Both the position numbers and the translations under genes were made by a program. From the NCBI GenBank assembly GCA_041504365.1, contig CP167917.1, positions 4,402,001 through 4,466,000 of the forward strand: 64,000 nt of DNA, in the 5' to 3' direction. The stretch is from Dryocola sp. LX212. Lineage in GTDB: Bacteria; Pseudomonadota; Gammaproteobacteria; Enterobacterales; Enterobacteriaceae. Positions 1 to 8,228 of the stretch are shown here, one piece after another; the first letter of the stretch is position 1; each line of letters begins with the position of its first letter. A model generated the notes under the pieces. The model searched no databases and was not told the origin of the DNA. It saw only the letters and a program-made list of their open reading frames with translations.

Positions 1-277
1 GATGGTGTCGGCCCGCATGGGGATTGCCGCGCTGCCGCACTGGGTGGTGGAGAGTTTTGAGCGCCAGGGGCTGGTGGTGACCAGGACCCTGGGCGAAGGA
101 TTGTGGAGCCGACTGTACGCCGCCGTACGCGACGGAGAGCAGCGCCAGCCGGTAACGGAAGCATTTATTCGCTCGACGCGCTCGCACGCCTGTGAGCATC
201 TTCCGTTTGTGCGGAACGCGGAGCGACCCAATGGCGATGCACCCATAGCGAAGCCATTATCACCGTCCCCCCAATAA
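1..277 (+). CDS. metR: MetR, LysR-type regulator of methionine genes (3' end only)
   Basis: Only the last ~91 codons are present; the gene begins left of the window and ends at a TAA at 275-277. The residues ([41 protein letters not shown]) match the C-terminal effector-binding domain of MetR. In the family this domain senses homocysteine, and MetR activates metE, metH and related genes. The helix-turn-helix is outside the window. The tail after HLPFV diverges from E. coli. The last ~113 bp overlap the 3' end of bioP on the opposite strand, so the two genes end inside each other. Confidence 0.93.
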   Translation, partial: MVSARMGIAALPHWVVESFERQGLVVTRTLGEGLWSRLYAAVRDGEQRQPVTEAFIRSTRSHACEHLPFVRNAERPNGDAPIAKPLSPSPQ

Positions 278-1064
278 TAAAGCTCGGCCAGTGGGGCTGT
301 TCCTGCCAGATGGCAAGGTTAACCAGCAGCCCCGCGGGCACATGCACATTGTTCATGATGCCGAGCGTCCCCGCATCGACCTGAGTTGCACCGTAGTTCC
401 ACATGAAATAGCCCAGTCCGGAAGCGACCACGCCCAGCCACACCAGAATGCCCCATTGCAGGTTAGTGGTTGGCAGCTTCTGTGGATTGCCCATCACAAA
501 CCAGGCGCTTACCGCCACCATGGCCGCCCCGAGATAGAACCATGAAAAAGCACATTTTTGCGGCATAGGCCGCGTTTCCATCAGCCGCTTGTACCCCACC
601 ATCCCGATGGCAAAGCAGATGTTCGCCGCCTGCACCAGCAGTAAACCAGTCCAGAAGTGTTCGCTCACTTTGTCGTAGCGGATGATGGCCGCGCCGACAA
701 CGGCCAGCCCGGCGCTTAGCGCATAGCCCCAGCGCAGCGGCCTGCGGCTGAGCAAATCATAAATTAGCGTGATATAGAGCGGCGTCAGCACCGTGAACAG
801 CAGGAATTCCGACACGGTGAGATAGAGATAGGCCTGGAAGCTGAACAGGTACATCACGCCGAGCTGTAGCGCGCCCACCAGCATGTACAACAGCAGCGTT
901 TTCGCGCTGTAGCCCTTAAATCGCAGGAATGGCAGGAACACGACTGCCGCCAGGCCCACGCGCATCAGCACTGAAAAGTAGCTGTCGACGTGGCCGGCAA
1001 GGTATTCGCCAATCAGGCTAAAGGAGAAGGCCCACAGGATAGTAGTGATGATCAGTAACGGCAC
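165..1064 (-). CDS. bioP: BioP/YigM, biotin transporter (EamA/DMT family)
   Basis: A 299-residue inner-membrane protein with about ten hydrophobic segments and two EamA-type halves, starting [14 protein letters not shown]. It is recognisable as YigM, renamed BioP after its role in high-affinity biotin uptake in E. coli, and the length is as expected. The start is GTG (CAC on the plus strand at 1062-1064), which matches the N-terminus of the family. It lies tail-to-tail with metR as in E. coli and overlaps its 3' end. Upstream, and divergent from it, is the type VI cassette. I saw no BirA-type operator in the 1065-1331 gap. Confidence 0.93.
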   Translation of the reverse strand: MPLLIITTILWAFSFSLIGEYLAGHVDSYFSVLMRVGLAAVVFLPFLRFKGYSAKTLLLYMLVGALQLGVMYLFSFQAYLYLTVSEFLLFTVLTPLYITLIYDLLSRRPLRWGYALSAGLAVVGAAIIRYDKVSEHFWTGLLLVQAANICFAIGMVGYKRLMETRPMPQKCAFSWFYLGAAMVAVSAWFVMGNPQKLPTTNLQWGILVWLGVVASGLGYFMWNYGATQVDAGTLGIMNNVHVPAGLLVNLAIWQEQPHWPSFIIGGTVIMASLWVHRHWVAPRSAQTEDAHRRASASSE

Positions 1065-1331
1065 GGTGGCATCTTCGCAGCAGGAAATTTACCGCATTGT
1101 AGCGAAGCTTGTTGCCGGGAGGGAAATTATTTGGTTGACGAGTGACTAAATTATGACCGCACTGCAAGTCATCTGTACGCCACCGGTTATGAATACATAC
1201 CTGAGTTGGATCCGTGCATTAATGGTTCAACTATTGACCAGATGGGTCATAAAGATAAGATAGGGGCAAGTAAACCGAATAACATATTAAATATCAATAA
1301 ATTAAATAAATCACATAACGGAAGTGAATAT

Positions 1332-3821
1332 ATGAACAAGGCTGTTCAACCATACTTTAGCCACAGCCACCACCTGCTGGCGGTAAAAGGGTGCGGCTCG
1401 GATCTGGACGTGCTGGCGTTTGAAGGCGATGAGGCCCTCAGCGCGCCGTTCAGCTACCGGATTGAATTCACCAGCGCTGACCATGCCATCAGTAAAGAAA
1501 TGATGCTGATGAAAGCAGCCTCTCTGACGCTGCAGGCCCCGGTGGACCAGGGCTACGGCATCAAAATGCAGCAGGCCGTGCGTACCCTCCAGGGGGTGGT
1601 GAGCGGCTTTGAACGCCTCAGCACCTCAAAGGATGAAACCCACTATGCCCTGACACTCCAGCCGCGCCTGGCGCTGCTTGACCGTTCGCACCAGAACGCC
1701 ATTTATCAGGATATGTCGGTCCCGCAGATTGTGGAAAAAATCCTGCGCGAGCGCCACAACATGCGCGGTCAGGATTTTCTGTTCTCGCTCTCAAAAGAGT
1801 ACCCGCGCCGTGAGCAGGTGATGCAGTACGGTGAGGACGACCTGCACTTTATTACCCACCTGCTGGGTGAGGTCGGCATCTGGTTCCGCTTTACCACCGA
1901 CACGCGCCTGAACATCGACGTGGTGGAGTTTTACGACGGTCAGCAGGGGTATGAAAAAGGCCTGACGCTGCCGTCGGTGCCGCCGTCGGGCCAGCATTCG
2001 GACGGTGTGGACTCGGTGTGGGGGATGGAGAGCCATCATAACGTGGTGCAGAAGCAGGTCAGCACCCGGGATTACAACTACCGGCAGGCCACCGAAGATA
2101 TGAATACGCAGGTGGATGTGACGCGCGGAGACGCCACCACCTGTGGGGAGGCCTATCACTACGGCGATAATTATCTGACACCGGGAAGTGCGTATGACCG
2201 CCATCCGGCCCCGGAGTCCGGGGCGTTTTACGCCCGCATTCGCCATGAGCGCTACCTGAACGGCCAGACGCAGACCCGTGCCATCACCAGCTGCCCGACG
2301 CTCTTTCCGGGGCAGGTGCTGAAAGTCACCGGCGGGTACGAAGTGGCCGACGTATTTGCCCGTGGTGTGGTCATTACGGCGATGCACAGCCATGCGCGGC
2401 GTGATGAAGATTTTGGCGTCAGGTTTGACGGTATCCCGGACAGCCCTGATTTTAGTTTCCGCCCGCAGCCGGGCTCACGTCCGGTGATGGCAGGCACCTT
2501 ACCGGCCCGCGTGACCAGCACCACGGAAAACGACACCTACGGCCACATCGATAAAGACGGCCGCTATCGCGTCAACATGCTGTTTGACCGTGATAACTGG
2601 GAGAGCGGGTTCGAGAGCCTGTGGGTCCGTCAGTCCCGCCCGTATGCCGGCGATACCTTCGGCCTGCACCTGCCGCTGCTGGCAGGCACCGAAGTGGCGA
2701 TTGGCTTTGAGGACGGTAACCCGGACAGGCCGTACATCGCAGGCGTGCTGCACGACTCGGCGCACGGCGACCACGTCACCATCCGCAACTACAAACGTAA
2801 CGTCCTGCGGACGCCTGCGAACAACAAAATCCGCCTCGATGACAGCCGCGGCCAGGAGCATATCAAGGTCAGCACGGAGTACGGCGGCAAGAGCCAGCTG
2901 AACCTCGGCCATTTAGTGGATGCTGAAAAGCAGAAGCGCGGTGAAGGTTTTGAGCTCAGAACCGACGGCTGGGGCGCGATACGGGCGCAGAAGGGGCTGT
3001 TCATCAGCGCTGATGGCCAGACGAAAGCACAGGGCCAGGTGCTGGAGATGCAGCCGGCGCTCGCACAGCTTTCAGCAGCATTAGCGGAAATGGAATCCCT
3101 TGCCGCCAGCGCGCAACAGGCGCAGTCGCTGGCTGCCGATGTTGGCCGTCAGCAAAAACTCCTGAAGCAAAAAATAGCGCAGCTGCATGAGGAAGTGATT
3201 CTGGCGAGCGCACCGAAAGGCATGGCGCTGGTGAGCGGTGAAGATATGCAGCTGTCAGCCAGCGAAAATCTGACGCTGACGGCGGGCAGGCAGCTGGATA
3301 TTGGCGTGCAGAAGGACTTCACCCTTGCGGCAGGAAAACAGCTCAGCCTGTACAGCCGTGAAGGGGCAAAGCTGTTCAGCTCGCATAACGATATTGATAT
3401 TCAGGCGCAGGGGGGGAATATCACCACCTGGTCGACGCAGGACACGCACATTTCGAGTGGCAGGAAGCTTGTTGTCACGGCCCAGGATGAACTTACGCTG
3501 GTCTGCGGCGGGGGGTATATCAAAATCAAAGGCGGGAACGTTGAGATTGGCGGGCCGGGCAAACTGCTGATTAAGAATACGGGTATTAAAAAGGCTGGCT
3601 CCGGCAGTATGCAAAGTGTGATGAAATCGTTTGAGCCATCAACGTTTGATGAGAAATTTGTCATCACTCATCCCGTTTCAGGTAAACCACTGGCAAATCA
3701 GAACTATGACATTCATATGCCGGATGGGAGTGTGATGTCCGGAATAACGGACAGCCTTGGGCATTCATCCCTAATATCTTCAAAAGCCGTTGATGGGCTG
3801 AAAATCGTCCTGAAAAAATAG
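1332..3821 (+). CDS. vgrG: VgrG, type VI secretion spike with C-terminal TTR-like tail
   Basis: About 829 residues. The order is a gp27-like N-terminal part (to ~370), a gp5-like OB fold (~390-480, around TYGHIDKDGRYRVNMLFD), an Ala/Gln-rich coiled coil (~570-626), a DUF2345 beta-helix (~627-743), and a distinct tail (~764-829) with HPVSGKPLANQNYDIHMPDG. The tail resembles the transthyretin-like adaptor on some VgrGs that carries Tle-type lipase effectors. I chose the ATG at 1332: the following residues (SHSHHLLAVKGCG) are the usual VgrG start and a GGAAG lies upstream. The reading frame stays open to 1206, but that 5' part is AT-rich and unlike the family. The gene heads a plus-strand cassette and probably recruits the effector encoded two genes on. 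No T6SS structural gene is in the window. Confidence 0.93.
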   Translation: MNKAVQPYFSHSHHLLAVKGCGSDLDVLAFEGDEALSAPFSYRIEFTSADHAISKEMMLMKAASLTLQAPVDQGYGIKMQQAVRTLQGVVSGFERLSTSKDETHYALTLQPRLALLDRSHQNAIYQDMSVPQIVEKILRERHNMRGQDFLFSLSKEYPRREQVMQYGEDDLHFITHLLGEVGIWFRFTTDTRLNIDVVEFYDGQQGYEKGLTLPSVPPSGQHSDGVDSVWGMESHHNVVQKQVSTRDYNYRQATEDMNTQVDVTRGDATTCGEAYHYGDNYLTPGSAYDRHPAPESGAFYARIRHERYLNGQTQTRAITSCPTLFPGQVLKVTGGYEVADVFARGVVITAMHSHARRDEDFGVRFDGIPDSPDFSFRPQPGSRPVMAGTLPARVTSTTENDTYGHIDKDGRYRVNMLFDRDNWESGFESLWVRQSRPYAGDTFGLHLPLLAGTEVAIGFEDGNPDRPYIAGVLHDSAHGDHVTIRNYKRNVLRTPANNKIRLDDSRGQEHIKVSTEYGGKSQLNLGHLVDAEKQKRGEGFELRTDGWGAIRAQKGLFISADGQTKAQGQVLEMQPALAQLSAALAEMESLAASAQQAQSLAADVGRQQKLLKQKIAQLHEEVILASAPKGMALVSGEDMQLSASENLTLTAGRQLDIGVQKDFTLAAGKQLSLYSREGAKLFSSHNDIDIQAQGGNITTWSTQDTHISSGRKLVVTAQDELTLVCGGGYIKIKGGNVEIGGPGKLLIKNTGIKKAGSGSMQSVMKSFEPSTFDEKFVITHPVSGKPLANQNYDIHMPDGSVMSGITDSLGHSSLISSKAVDGLKIVLKK

Positions 3822-3823
3822 AA

Positions 3824-4621
3824 ATGAATAGAGTTATGATGAATCTGATTATGCGGATCTGCTTTATATACGGTGTGTTTGTTCTGAGTGGTTGTGTAGC
3901 TGGTCCCTACGGGGGAGGTGTTGCCTTTGTGAATCCTGTTTCTGCAATAAATGACAGGCAGACAGAGGTGGAAATGGAAAAACAGCAACCGAAGGTGTAT
4001 GGCCCGCCGCAGGTGATTTACCGCATTGATAAAGAGCGTTACTTTACGCTGGAAGAGTACACGCATTGTGAAAATGGAAAAACATTCTATAACAACAAAG
4101 CGAAAGGAATTCATACCCAGATATCCCCCTCTTCAGGTTATTTATTTAAAGGACGACTGTTCTGGTTATCAAGCCGGGATGACTATTTAGCTTTTCCAAC
4201 AACAGCAAATGATAATAAGGCAGCATGTAAGGGATCTGATAAAGGATGTATTAATATAATCGCGGTAACTACGGATGGGGGGAAGACCCTCAGCTCCTTA
4301 CCATACGGGAGCTATACTCAAGATCCCAATGGAGATACAGAAAAGTACGATATACTGGTGATGAATGACGGATTTTATTTAATCTATTACAGAGGGAGTA
4401 ACAGAGGTTATCCAGTAGTAGATAGATGGACTTTTAATCCAAGAAATGCAAGTCGAGTGGATGTTGCTGGGAATGAATATGAATTGTTCAGGCCAGGTGA
4501 GCAGGTTCCTGTTGGTGGCTTTTATAAAATGTCGCTCTCAAAATTTTACCCAAAAGATGGGATGCAGAAAATGCAGTGTGATCGTTCCTTAGAACCAGTG
4601 CGGACCGGGGAGCTAAAATGA
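3824..4621 (+). CDS. Probable Tli3-family T6SS immunity lipoprotein
   Basis: A 265-residue protein with a lipoprotein signal: hydrophobic stretch ICFIYGVFVLSGC with the lipobox Cys at about residue 24. It is therefore likely exported and lipid-anchored, facing the periplasm. The mature part is beta-rich with no catalytic motif that I recognise (YRIDKERYFTLEEYTHCENG, GYLFKGRLFWLSS). It starts two bases after vgrG and overlaps the next gene by 4 bp (ATGA). Position between vgrG and a Tle3-type lipase, the same order as vgrG2b-tli3-tle3 in Pseudomonas aeruginosa, plus the lipoprotein signal, suggest it is the immunity protein that blocks the periplasm-acting effector. Family assignment is by context and general resemblance. 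Base composition is clearly more AT-rich than vgrG. Confidence 0.7.
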   Translation: MNRVMMNLIMRICFIYGVFVLSGCVAGPYGGGVAFVNPVSAINDRQTEVEMEKQQPKVYGPPQVIYRIDKERYFTLEEYTHCENGKTFYNNKAKGIHTQISPSSGYLFKGRLFWLSSRDDYLAFPTTANDNKAACKGSDKGCINIIAVTTDGGKTLSSLPYGSYTQDPNGDTEKYDILVMNDGFYLIYYRGSNRGYPVVDRWTFNPRNASRVDVAGNEYELFRPGEQVPVGGFYKMSLSKFYPKDGMQKMQCDRSLEPVRTGELK

Positions 4622-6618
4622 TGAATTCACCTACACGTAAAGTTGAAATGCATATTACTGATAATGGTTCTCCTTTTTCATATTCAATGACCTCACATAG
4701 TAATATAAAAGTCAATGCGGAAGTTCAGCCACCACTACAGTTACCTGGATTAATTATATTTGTACATGGGGTAAACTCAGAGGGTGAATGGTATGATTCT
4801 GCTGAAGTAGCGTTATGCAAAGGATTGAACAAGCGTTTAGGTCTTGAGCGTGAGTTTGAATTGATTGAGCATGAATATGAAAAAGGTCATTTTGAACCAT
4901 GTGATGAAAATAAAACTGAATGGCAAGGGTGTTATGGCGATAAAAGCGATAATAAACAAAAATGGATTGTTCCTCCCAGAAGGATAAAAGTAGAAGGCCG
5001 CTCCCCTGTCATCCGTTTTTACTGGGGCTATCGCGCCGCCGAGAATGAAACTGATAAATACGCTATTCCACTAAAAAATAAACAGGGCGATAATTATTAT
5101 GACCTGACGCCTGAACAACGAAAAAGCAAAGGACCCTTTTACTGGGGAGGTGGTCCGTTCCAGAATGGCTGTAACCAACTGGTCAGCTTATGGAGTGATA
5201 AAGGGTTTAATAACTGGCCTTCAGCGCTGGGTATTCCTGTACCATTTAGCACGCAGTTACTGAATGGGGAGCGCGACAGGCTTCTTACAGCCGCTCCGCC
5301 ACGGCACTATTATGCTCATGCGGCAGGCCGTCTGGCTAAGTTAATCAAAACGATTCGTGACAAACATCCTGAAGATACGGTGACGGTACTGTCACACAGC
5401 CAGGGAACCATGATTGCCCTGGCCGCTGCTGCAATTGAAGCCCCGGACGCGCTGTTCGTGATGAACTCGCCCTATGCACTGGATAATGAAATGACAACCT
5501 ATATTTCATATCCCATGGATGAAATTATCAGTAAGGAGGCCAGGGAGGCGACTTTCGCCGATATTGTTAACAAAATTGCTGAAAACAAAACGCGTCTGAA
5601 GCAACAGGGGTGTGAAAGATTACTGGCAGGGGTCAGCAGTGGGGGTGAAAGCTGGACACCGGAAGGTAAAACCTATCGAGATGTGCCAGAGCGCGATAAC
5701 CATGGAACAACCTGGATCTACTGCAATCCTCATGATCGAGTAATGGGATCTGCACCTTTGCGCAGCATTGGCTGGCAGGGATTACCCAATACGGAAGCCA
5801 GTCGTTTTAGTGAACCTCATCCCTTATTTAAAGCTGCGAGTGAGACACTCTATGTTCGTATGCTTGGGCGAAATACTCCCTGTGGGGGTAAACCTGCCTC
5901 ACAAACGAACTTTAGCGAGCTGGGCGATGGTCATCCATTCTGGGACAGTACGATATCAATAATGCAGAAAATGACCTGGCCAGATCCCGCAAAGGGGCAA
6001 AAACTGACTATCAATGGACCAATGGTTCCTGAACCTCTGTCAGCAGAAGAGTTAAAAGATTTTGATAAAGACTACCGGAGTAAAGAAAAACAAACCGATA
6101 GAATAGGATATGGCTATGGACAGATAGATAAAGATACCGTGCAGAACGGAGATATTTCTTCTGGTAAACCTGTAGATTCTGATTACCGATATTATATCTC
6201 TCTTTACGGCTATTTTGATCAGAAAATGAAGCTCAAAGATCGTCCCGGGATTAATTTGCCGGGGCCGGGATCCAAAGAAGAGCGCAACAGGTATGAAAAG
6301 CAGTCCAGAGCAGAAATGCTGGAAGATGTTCGTACCTATGTTCAGCGACCAACAGACCACAGCACATTGCCAATGGATGAACGCTTTATGAGCAGGGTTG
6401 TTGCCTACGATTTGCCGATAGGTTATTGCTGGCATTCATGGGACAGAGAAAGCCTTGCTGAATTACGCTACCAGGCTGACTGGCTGGAAAGTGATGACTA
6501 TTACTGGACAGGTAAGCAGACACTCCCTGCCATGCCTGCAATTATAAGAATGGACGTGGCAAGCGATGCTGTAGAAAAAAGAACTCATGAAATAGAGCGA
6601 CTTCATCTCAAAAAATAG
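4618..6618 (+). CDS. Tle3-type T6SS phospholipase effector
   Basis: A 666-residue alpha/beta-hydrolase. N-terminal IIFVHGVNSEGEWYD (~46-60) fits the oxyanion region. The nucleophile elbow is SHSQGT with Ser261 (a Ser replaces the first Gly of GxSxG). NPHDRVMG holds a candidate Asp373, and GDGHPFW a candidate His439. This layout matches Tle3/DUF3274 effectors, antibacterial phospholipases delivered to the target periplasm. No signal peptide is visible, as expected for a T6SS cargo. Translation is probably coupled to the immunity gene (ATGA). A PAAR gene follows after 47 bp. The C-terminus (~604-632) has a W/ADW/SD.Y..TG pattern that recurs in the small downstream ORF at 6929. Lipase function is a family inference; cargo loading through the VgrG tail is my inference. 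Confidence 0.8.
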   Translation: MMNSPTRKVEMHITDNGSPFSYSMTSHSNIKVNAEVQPPLQLPGLIIFVHGVNSEGEWYDSAEVALCKGLNKRLGLEREFELIEHEYEKGHFEPCDENKTEWQGCYGDKSDNKQKWIVPPRRIKVEGRSPVIRFYWGYRAAENETDKYAIPLKNKQGDNYYDLTPEQRKSKGPFYWGGGPFQNGCNQLVSLWSDKGFNNWPSALGIPVPFSTQLLNGERDRLLTAAPPRHYYAHAAGRLAKLIKTIRDKHPEDTVTVLSHSQGTMIALAAAAIEAPDALFVMNSPYALDNEMTTYISYPMDEIISKEAREATFADIVNKIAENKTRLKQQGCERLLAGVSSGGESWTPEGKTYRDVPERDNHGTTWIYCNPHDRVMGSAPLRSIGWQGLPNTEASRFSEPHPLFKAASETLYVRMLGRNTPCGGKPASQTNFSELGDGHPFWDSTISIMQKMTWPDPAKGQKLTINGPMVPEPLSAEELKDFDKDYRSKEKQTDRIGYGYGQIDKDTVQNGDISSGKPVDSDYRYYISLYGYFDQKMKLKDRPGINLPGPGSKEERNRYEKQSRAEMLEDVRTYVQRPTDHSTLPMDERFMSRVVAYDLPIGYCWHSWDRESLAELRYQADWLESDDYYWTGKQTLPAMPAIIRMDVASDAVEKRTHEIERLHLKK

Positions 6619-6665
6619 CACCAACGGTGTGATAACGCGTGTATTTTATTTTTAAGGAATGAAAT

Positions 6666-6929
6666 ATGGGAAAATTTGCCATTGTTTTAGGGGATGTCAC
6701 TACGCATGGTGGCAAAGTCACTTCAGCCTCGTCCAGCTTCGATATCTCAGGGACGAATGCTGCGCTTTTAAACGATACTGTTTCATGCCCGAAGCACGGC
6801 ACAAACAAAATCATTGAGTGCGATGTTTCTGCATATGAAGAAAACGGTCGTGGAATCGTATTGCATGGTTGTAAAACGCAGTGCAGCGCGCGTGTCATTG
6901 CAAGCCTGCAGGATATGGAGGTTAGCTGA
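6666..6929 (+). CDS. PAAR-domain tip protein
   Basis: An 87-residue single-domain PAAR protein. It starts with a hydrophobic strand and GDVTTHGGKVTSAS, then GTNAALLNDTVSCPKHG and a final GCKTQCSARVIAS, the repeated short beta-strands with conserved His/Cys that bind metal in PAAR cones. In T6SS such a protein sharpens the VgrG spike and can help attach cargo. AAGGA lies ~9 bases before the ATG. There is no fused toxin domain. Its stop codon overlaps the start of the next small ORF (TGATG), suggesting coupled translation. It probably caps the spike formed by the VgrG upstream. Confidence 0.88.
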   Translation: MGKFAIVLGDVTTHGGKVTSASSSFDISGTNAALLNDTVSCPKHGTNKIIECDVSAYEENGRGIVLHGCKTQCSARVIASLQDMEVS

Positions 6930-7189
6930 TGGGATGGTCTCTGCCGGATGTGCCTGAAAAAGAGCGGGCACCAACCTGGTCGCCGTGGATCTGCGAGAGT
7001 TCAGACGATAAGAGTTTTCTTGAGAAGCTACGGTGGATGGCCGACTGGCAGCTCAGCGACAGTTATTTCCGGACCGGTGTTCATCCGAAATACACGCGGC
7101 CAGCAGAGGTCTGTGCCGAGAGCGCCGGCGGGATTAGCCCGGAAGAGATGGCTGAAATCCGGGAAATGGAAGCCAGAAGCAGGTATTAA
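6929..7189 (+). pseudogene. Stand-alone remnant of a Tle-effector C-terminal tail
   Basis: An 86-residue ORF whose ATG overlaps the PAAR stop. Its core LEKLRWMADWQLSDSYFRTG aligns with residues ~613-632 of the upstream Tle3-type effector (LAELRYQADWLESDDYYWTG), while the rest differs. It has no signal peptide, catalytic serine or other domain. The simplest reading is the surviving end of a second Tle gene whose catalytic part has been deleted, now fused in frame to a new start. Alternatively it is a small functional tail or adaptor peptide. A vgrG scar lies directly downstream, which supports decay of a duplicated cassette. No function is assigned. Confidence 0.6.
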
Positions 7190-7257
7190 CAGTGGGAACA
7201 GTGCATGTTAATGGCCGTTGAAGGAAAGACGCTATGAGCACAAATCCCCTGGTTAGC

Positions 7258-7357
7258 TATCTGACACCGGGCAGTACCTGAGACCGTAATCCGGCACCGA
7301 AGTCGGGCGCGTTTTACGCCCGCATTCGTCATGAGCGCTACCTGAATGGCCAGACGC
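7258..7357 (+). pseudogene. 100-bp vgrG scar (decayed internal fragment)
   Basis: This stretch aligns without gaps to vgrG positions 2172-2271 in this window, with roughly one difference in six bases (for example TATCTGACACCGGG, then TTTTACGCCCGCATTCG and ATGAGCGCTACCTGAA). One change makes an in-frame TGA at 7279-7281. It is a partial, dead copy of the region before the OB fold of VgrG. It lies between the effector-tail remnant and yigL, marking an old duplication or recombination end point. Confidence 0.85.
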
Positions 7358-7393
7358 GGCTGGCGGGTGAACGGTAACCCGCCCTGATAGAGA

Positions 7394-8200
7394 TTACTCC
7401 GCGCCGAGGAACATCCTGCGCAGATAGTGCGGGACGGCGTTGTCAGCGTTGGTGCCGATCACTTCCAGTTCCGGTAGCAGGTCCTTCAGGCGCTGGTGGG
7501 CGTTGCCCATAATGCAGCCTTTCCCCGCCATGGAGAGCATTTCGGCGTCGTTCATGCCGTCGCCAAAGGAGATGCACTCTTTCAAGCTGTAGCCCATCGC
7601 TTTGGCGACGGCTTCCAGCGCGTGCCCTTTAGATACGCCACCCGCCATCACTTCAAGACAGGTCAGCGTGGAGAAGCTGACGTTAACGCGGTCGCCCCAG
7701 CGGGCGTTGATTGCCTGCTCAAGCGGCAGCAGCTTTTCGTGGTCGTCGCAGGTGAAGAACACTTTGCTCACGCCGTCCGTTTCCAGCAGGCCCGGCTCGA
7801 AGAGCGAGTAGTTAAACACCGCTTCTTTAAAGTATTTCATCTCTTCCGGGCGGTGGCGGTTCATAAACCACTCGTCGCCGCGATAGACGTTGGTCACGAT
7901 ATCCGTGTTGGCATGCATCACGCCGTACAGATCGGCTGCAATATCACGATCCAGATCGTGAGTGAACACCAGGTTACCGTCGGTGTCGTGCACGCGGGCA
8001 CCGTTGGAGGTGATCATGTAGGCTTTGATTTCGAGGTTGTCGCGGATCTGCGCAACGTCGATGTGGTGACGCCCTGTCGCAAACACGAAATGCACGCCGT
8101 GCGCGGTAAGCAGCTTCAGCGTTTCTTTCGCGTAAGGGGAAAGCAGGTGATCGGGGGACAGCAACGTGCCATCTAAGTCAGACGCAACGACCTGGTACAT
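7394..8200 (-). CDS. yigL: YigL, HAD-superfamily sugar/pyridoxal phosphate phosphatase
   Basis: A 268-residue Cof-type HAD phosphatase. Motif I DLDGT is at residues 8-12, the ITSNGA motif II follows, a Lys lies in the GGVSKGHALE region and FGDGMNDAEM is motif IV. E. coli YigL dephosphorylates sugar phosphates and pyridoxal phosphate and is the target through which SgrS relieves sugar-phosphate stress. The frame is open upstream to 8263, but the ATG at 8198-8200 gives the MYQVVASDLDGT start of the family and has AGAGG upstream. It follows pldB by 28 bp on the same strand. In enterics the pldB-yigL mRNA is the substrate for SgrS-dependent stabilisation of yigL. Confidence 0.94.
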   Translation of the reverse strand: MYQVVASDLDGTLLSPDHLLSPYAKETLKLLTAHGVHFVFATGRHHIDVAQIRDNLEIKAYMITSNGARVHDTDGNLVFTHDLDRDIAADLYGVMHANTDIVTNVYRGDEWFMNRHRPEEMKYFKEAVFNYSLFEPGLLETDGVSKVFFTCDDHEKLLPLEQAINARWGDRVNVSFSTLTCLEVMAGGVSKGHALEAVAKAMGYSLKECISFGDGMNDAEMLSMAGKGCIMGNAHQRLKDLLPELEVIGTNADNAVPHYLRRMFLGAE

Positions 8201-8228
8201 AAGATTAGTAAACCTCTGGTGAAGAAAA

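Noticed and set aside
1065-1331. Possible BirA operator for bioP or an att site for the T6SS cassette
   Set aside because: No TTGTAAACC/GGTTTACAA dyad and no direct repeat matching the 7190-7393 junction could be seen.
1791-2393. 200-residue minus-strand ORF inside vgrG
   Set aside because: Antisense shadow; composition (His/Arg/Val-rich) is typical of the reverse frame and no domain is recognisable.
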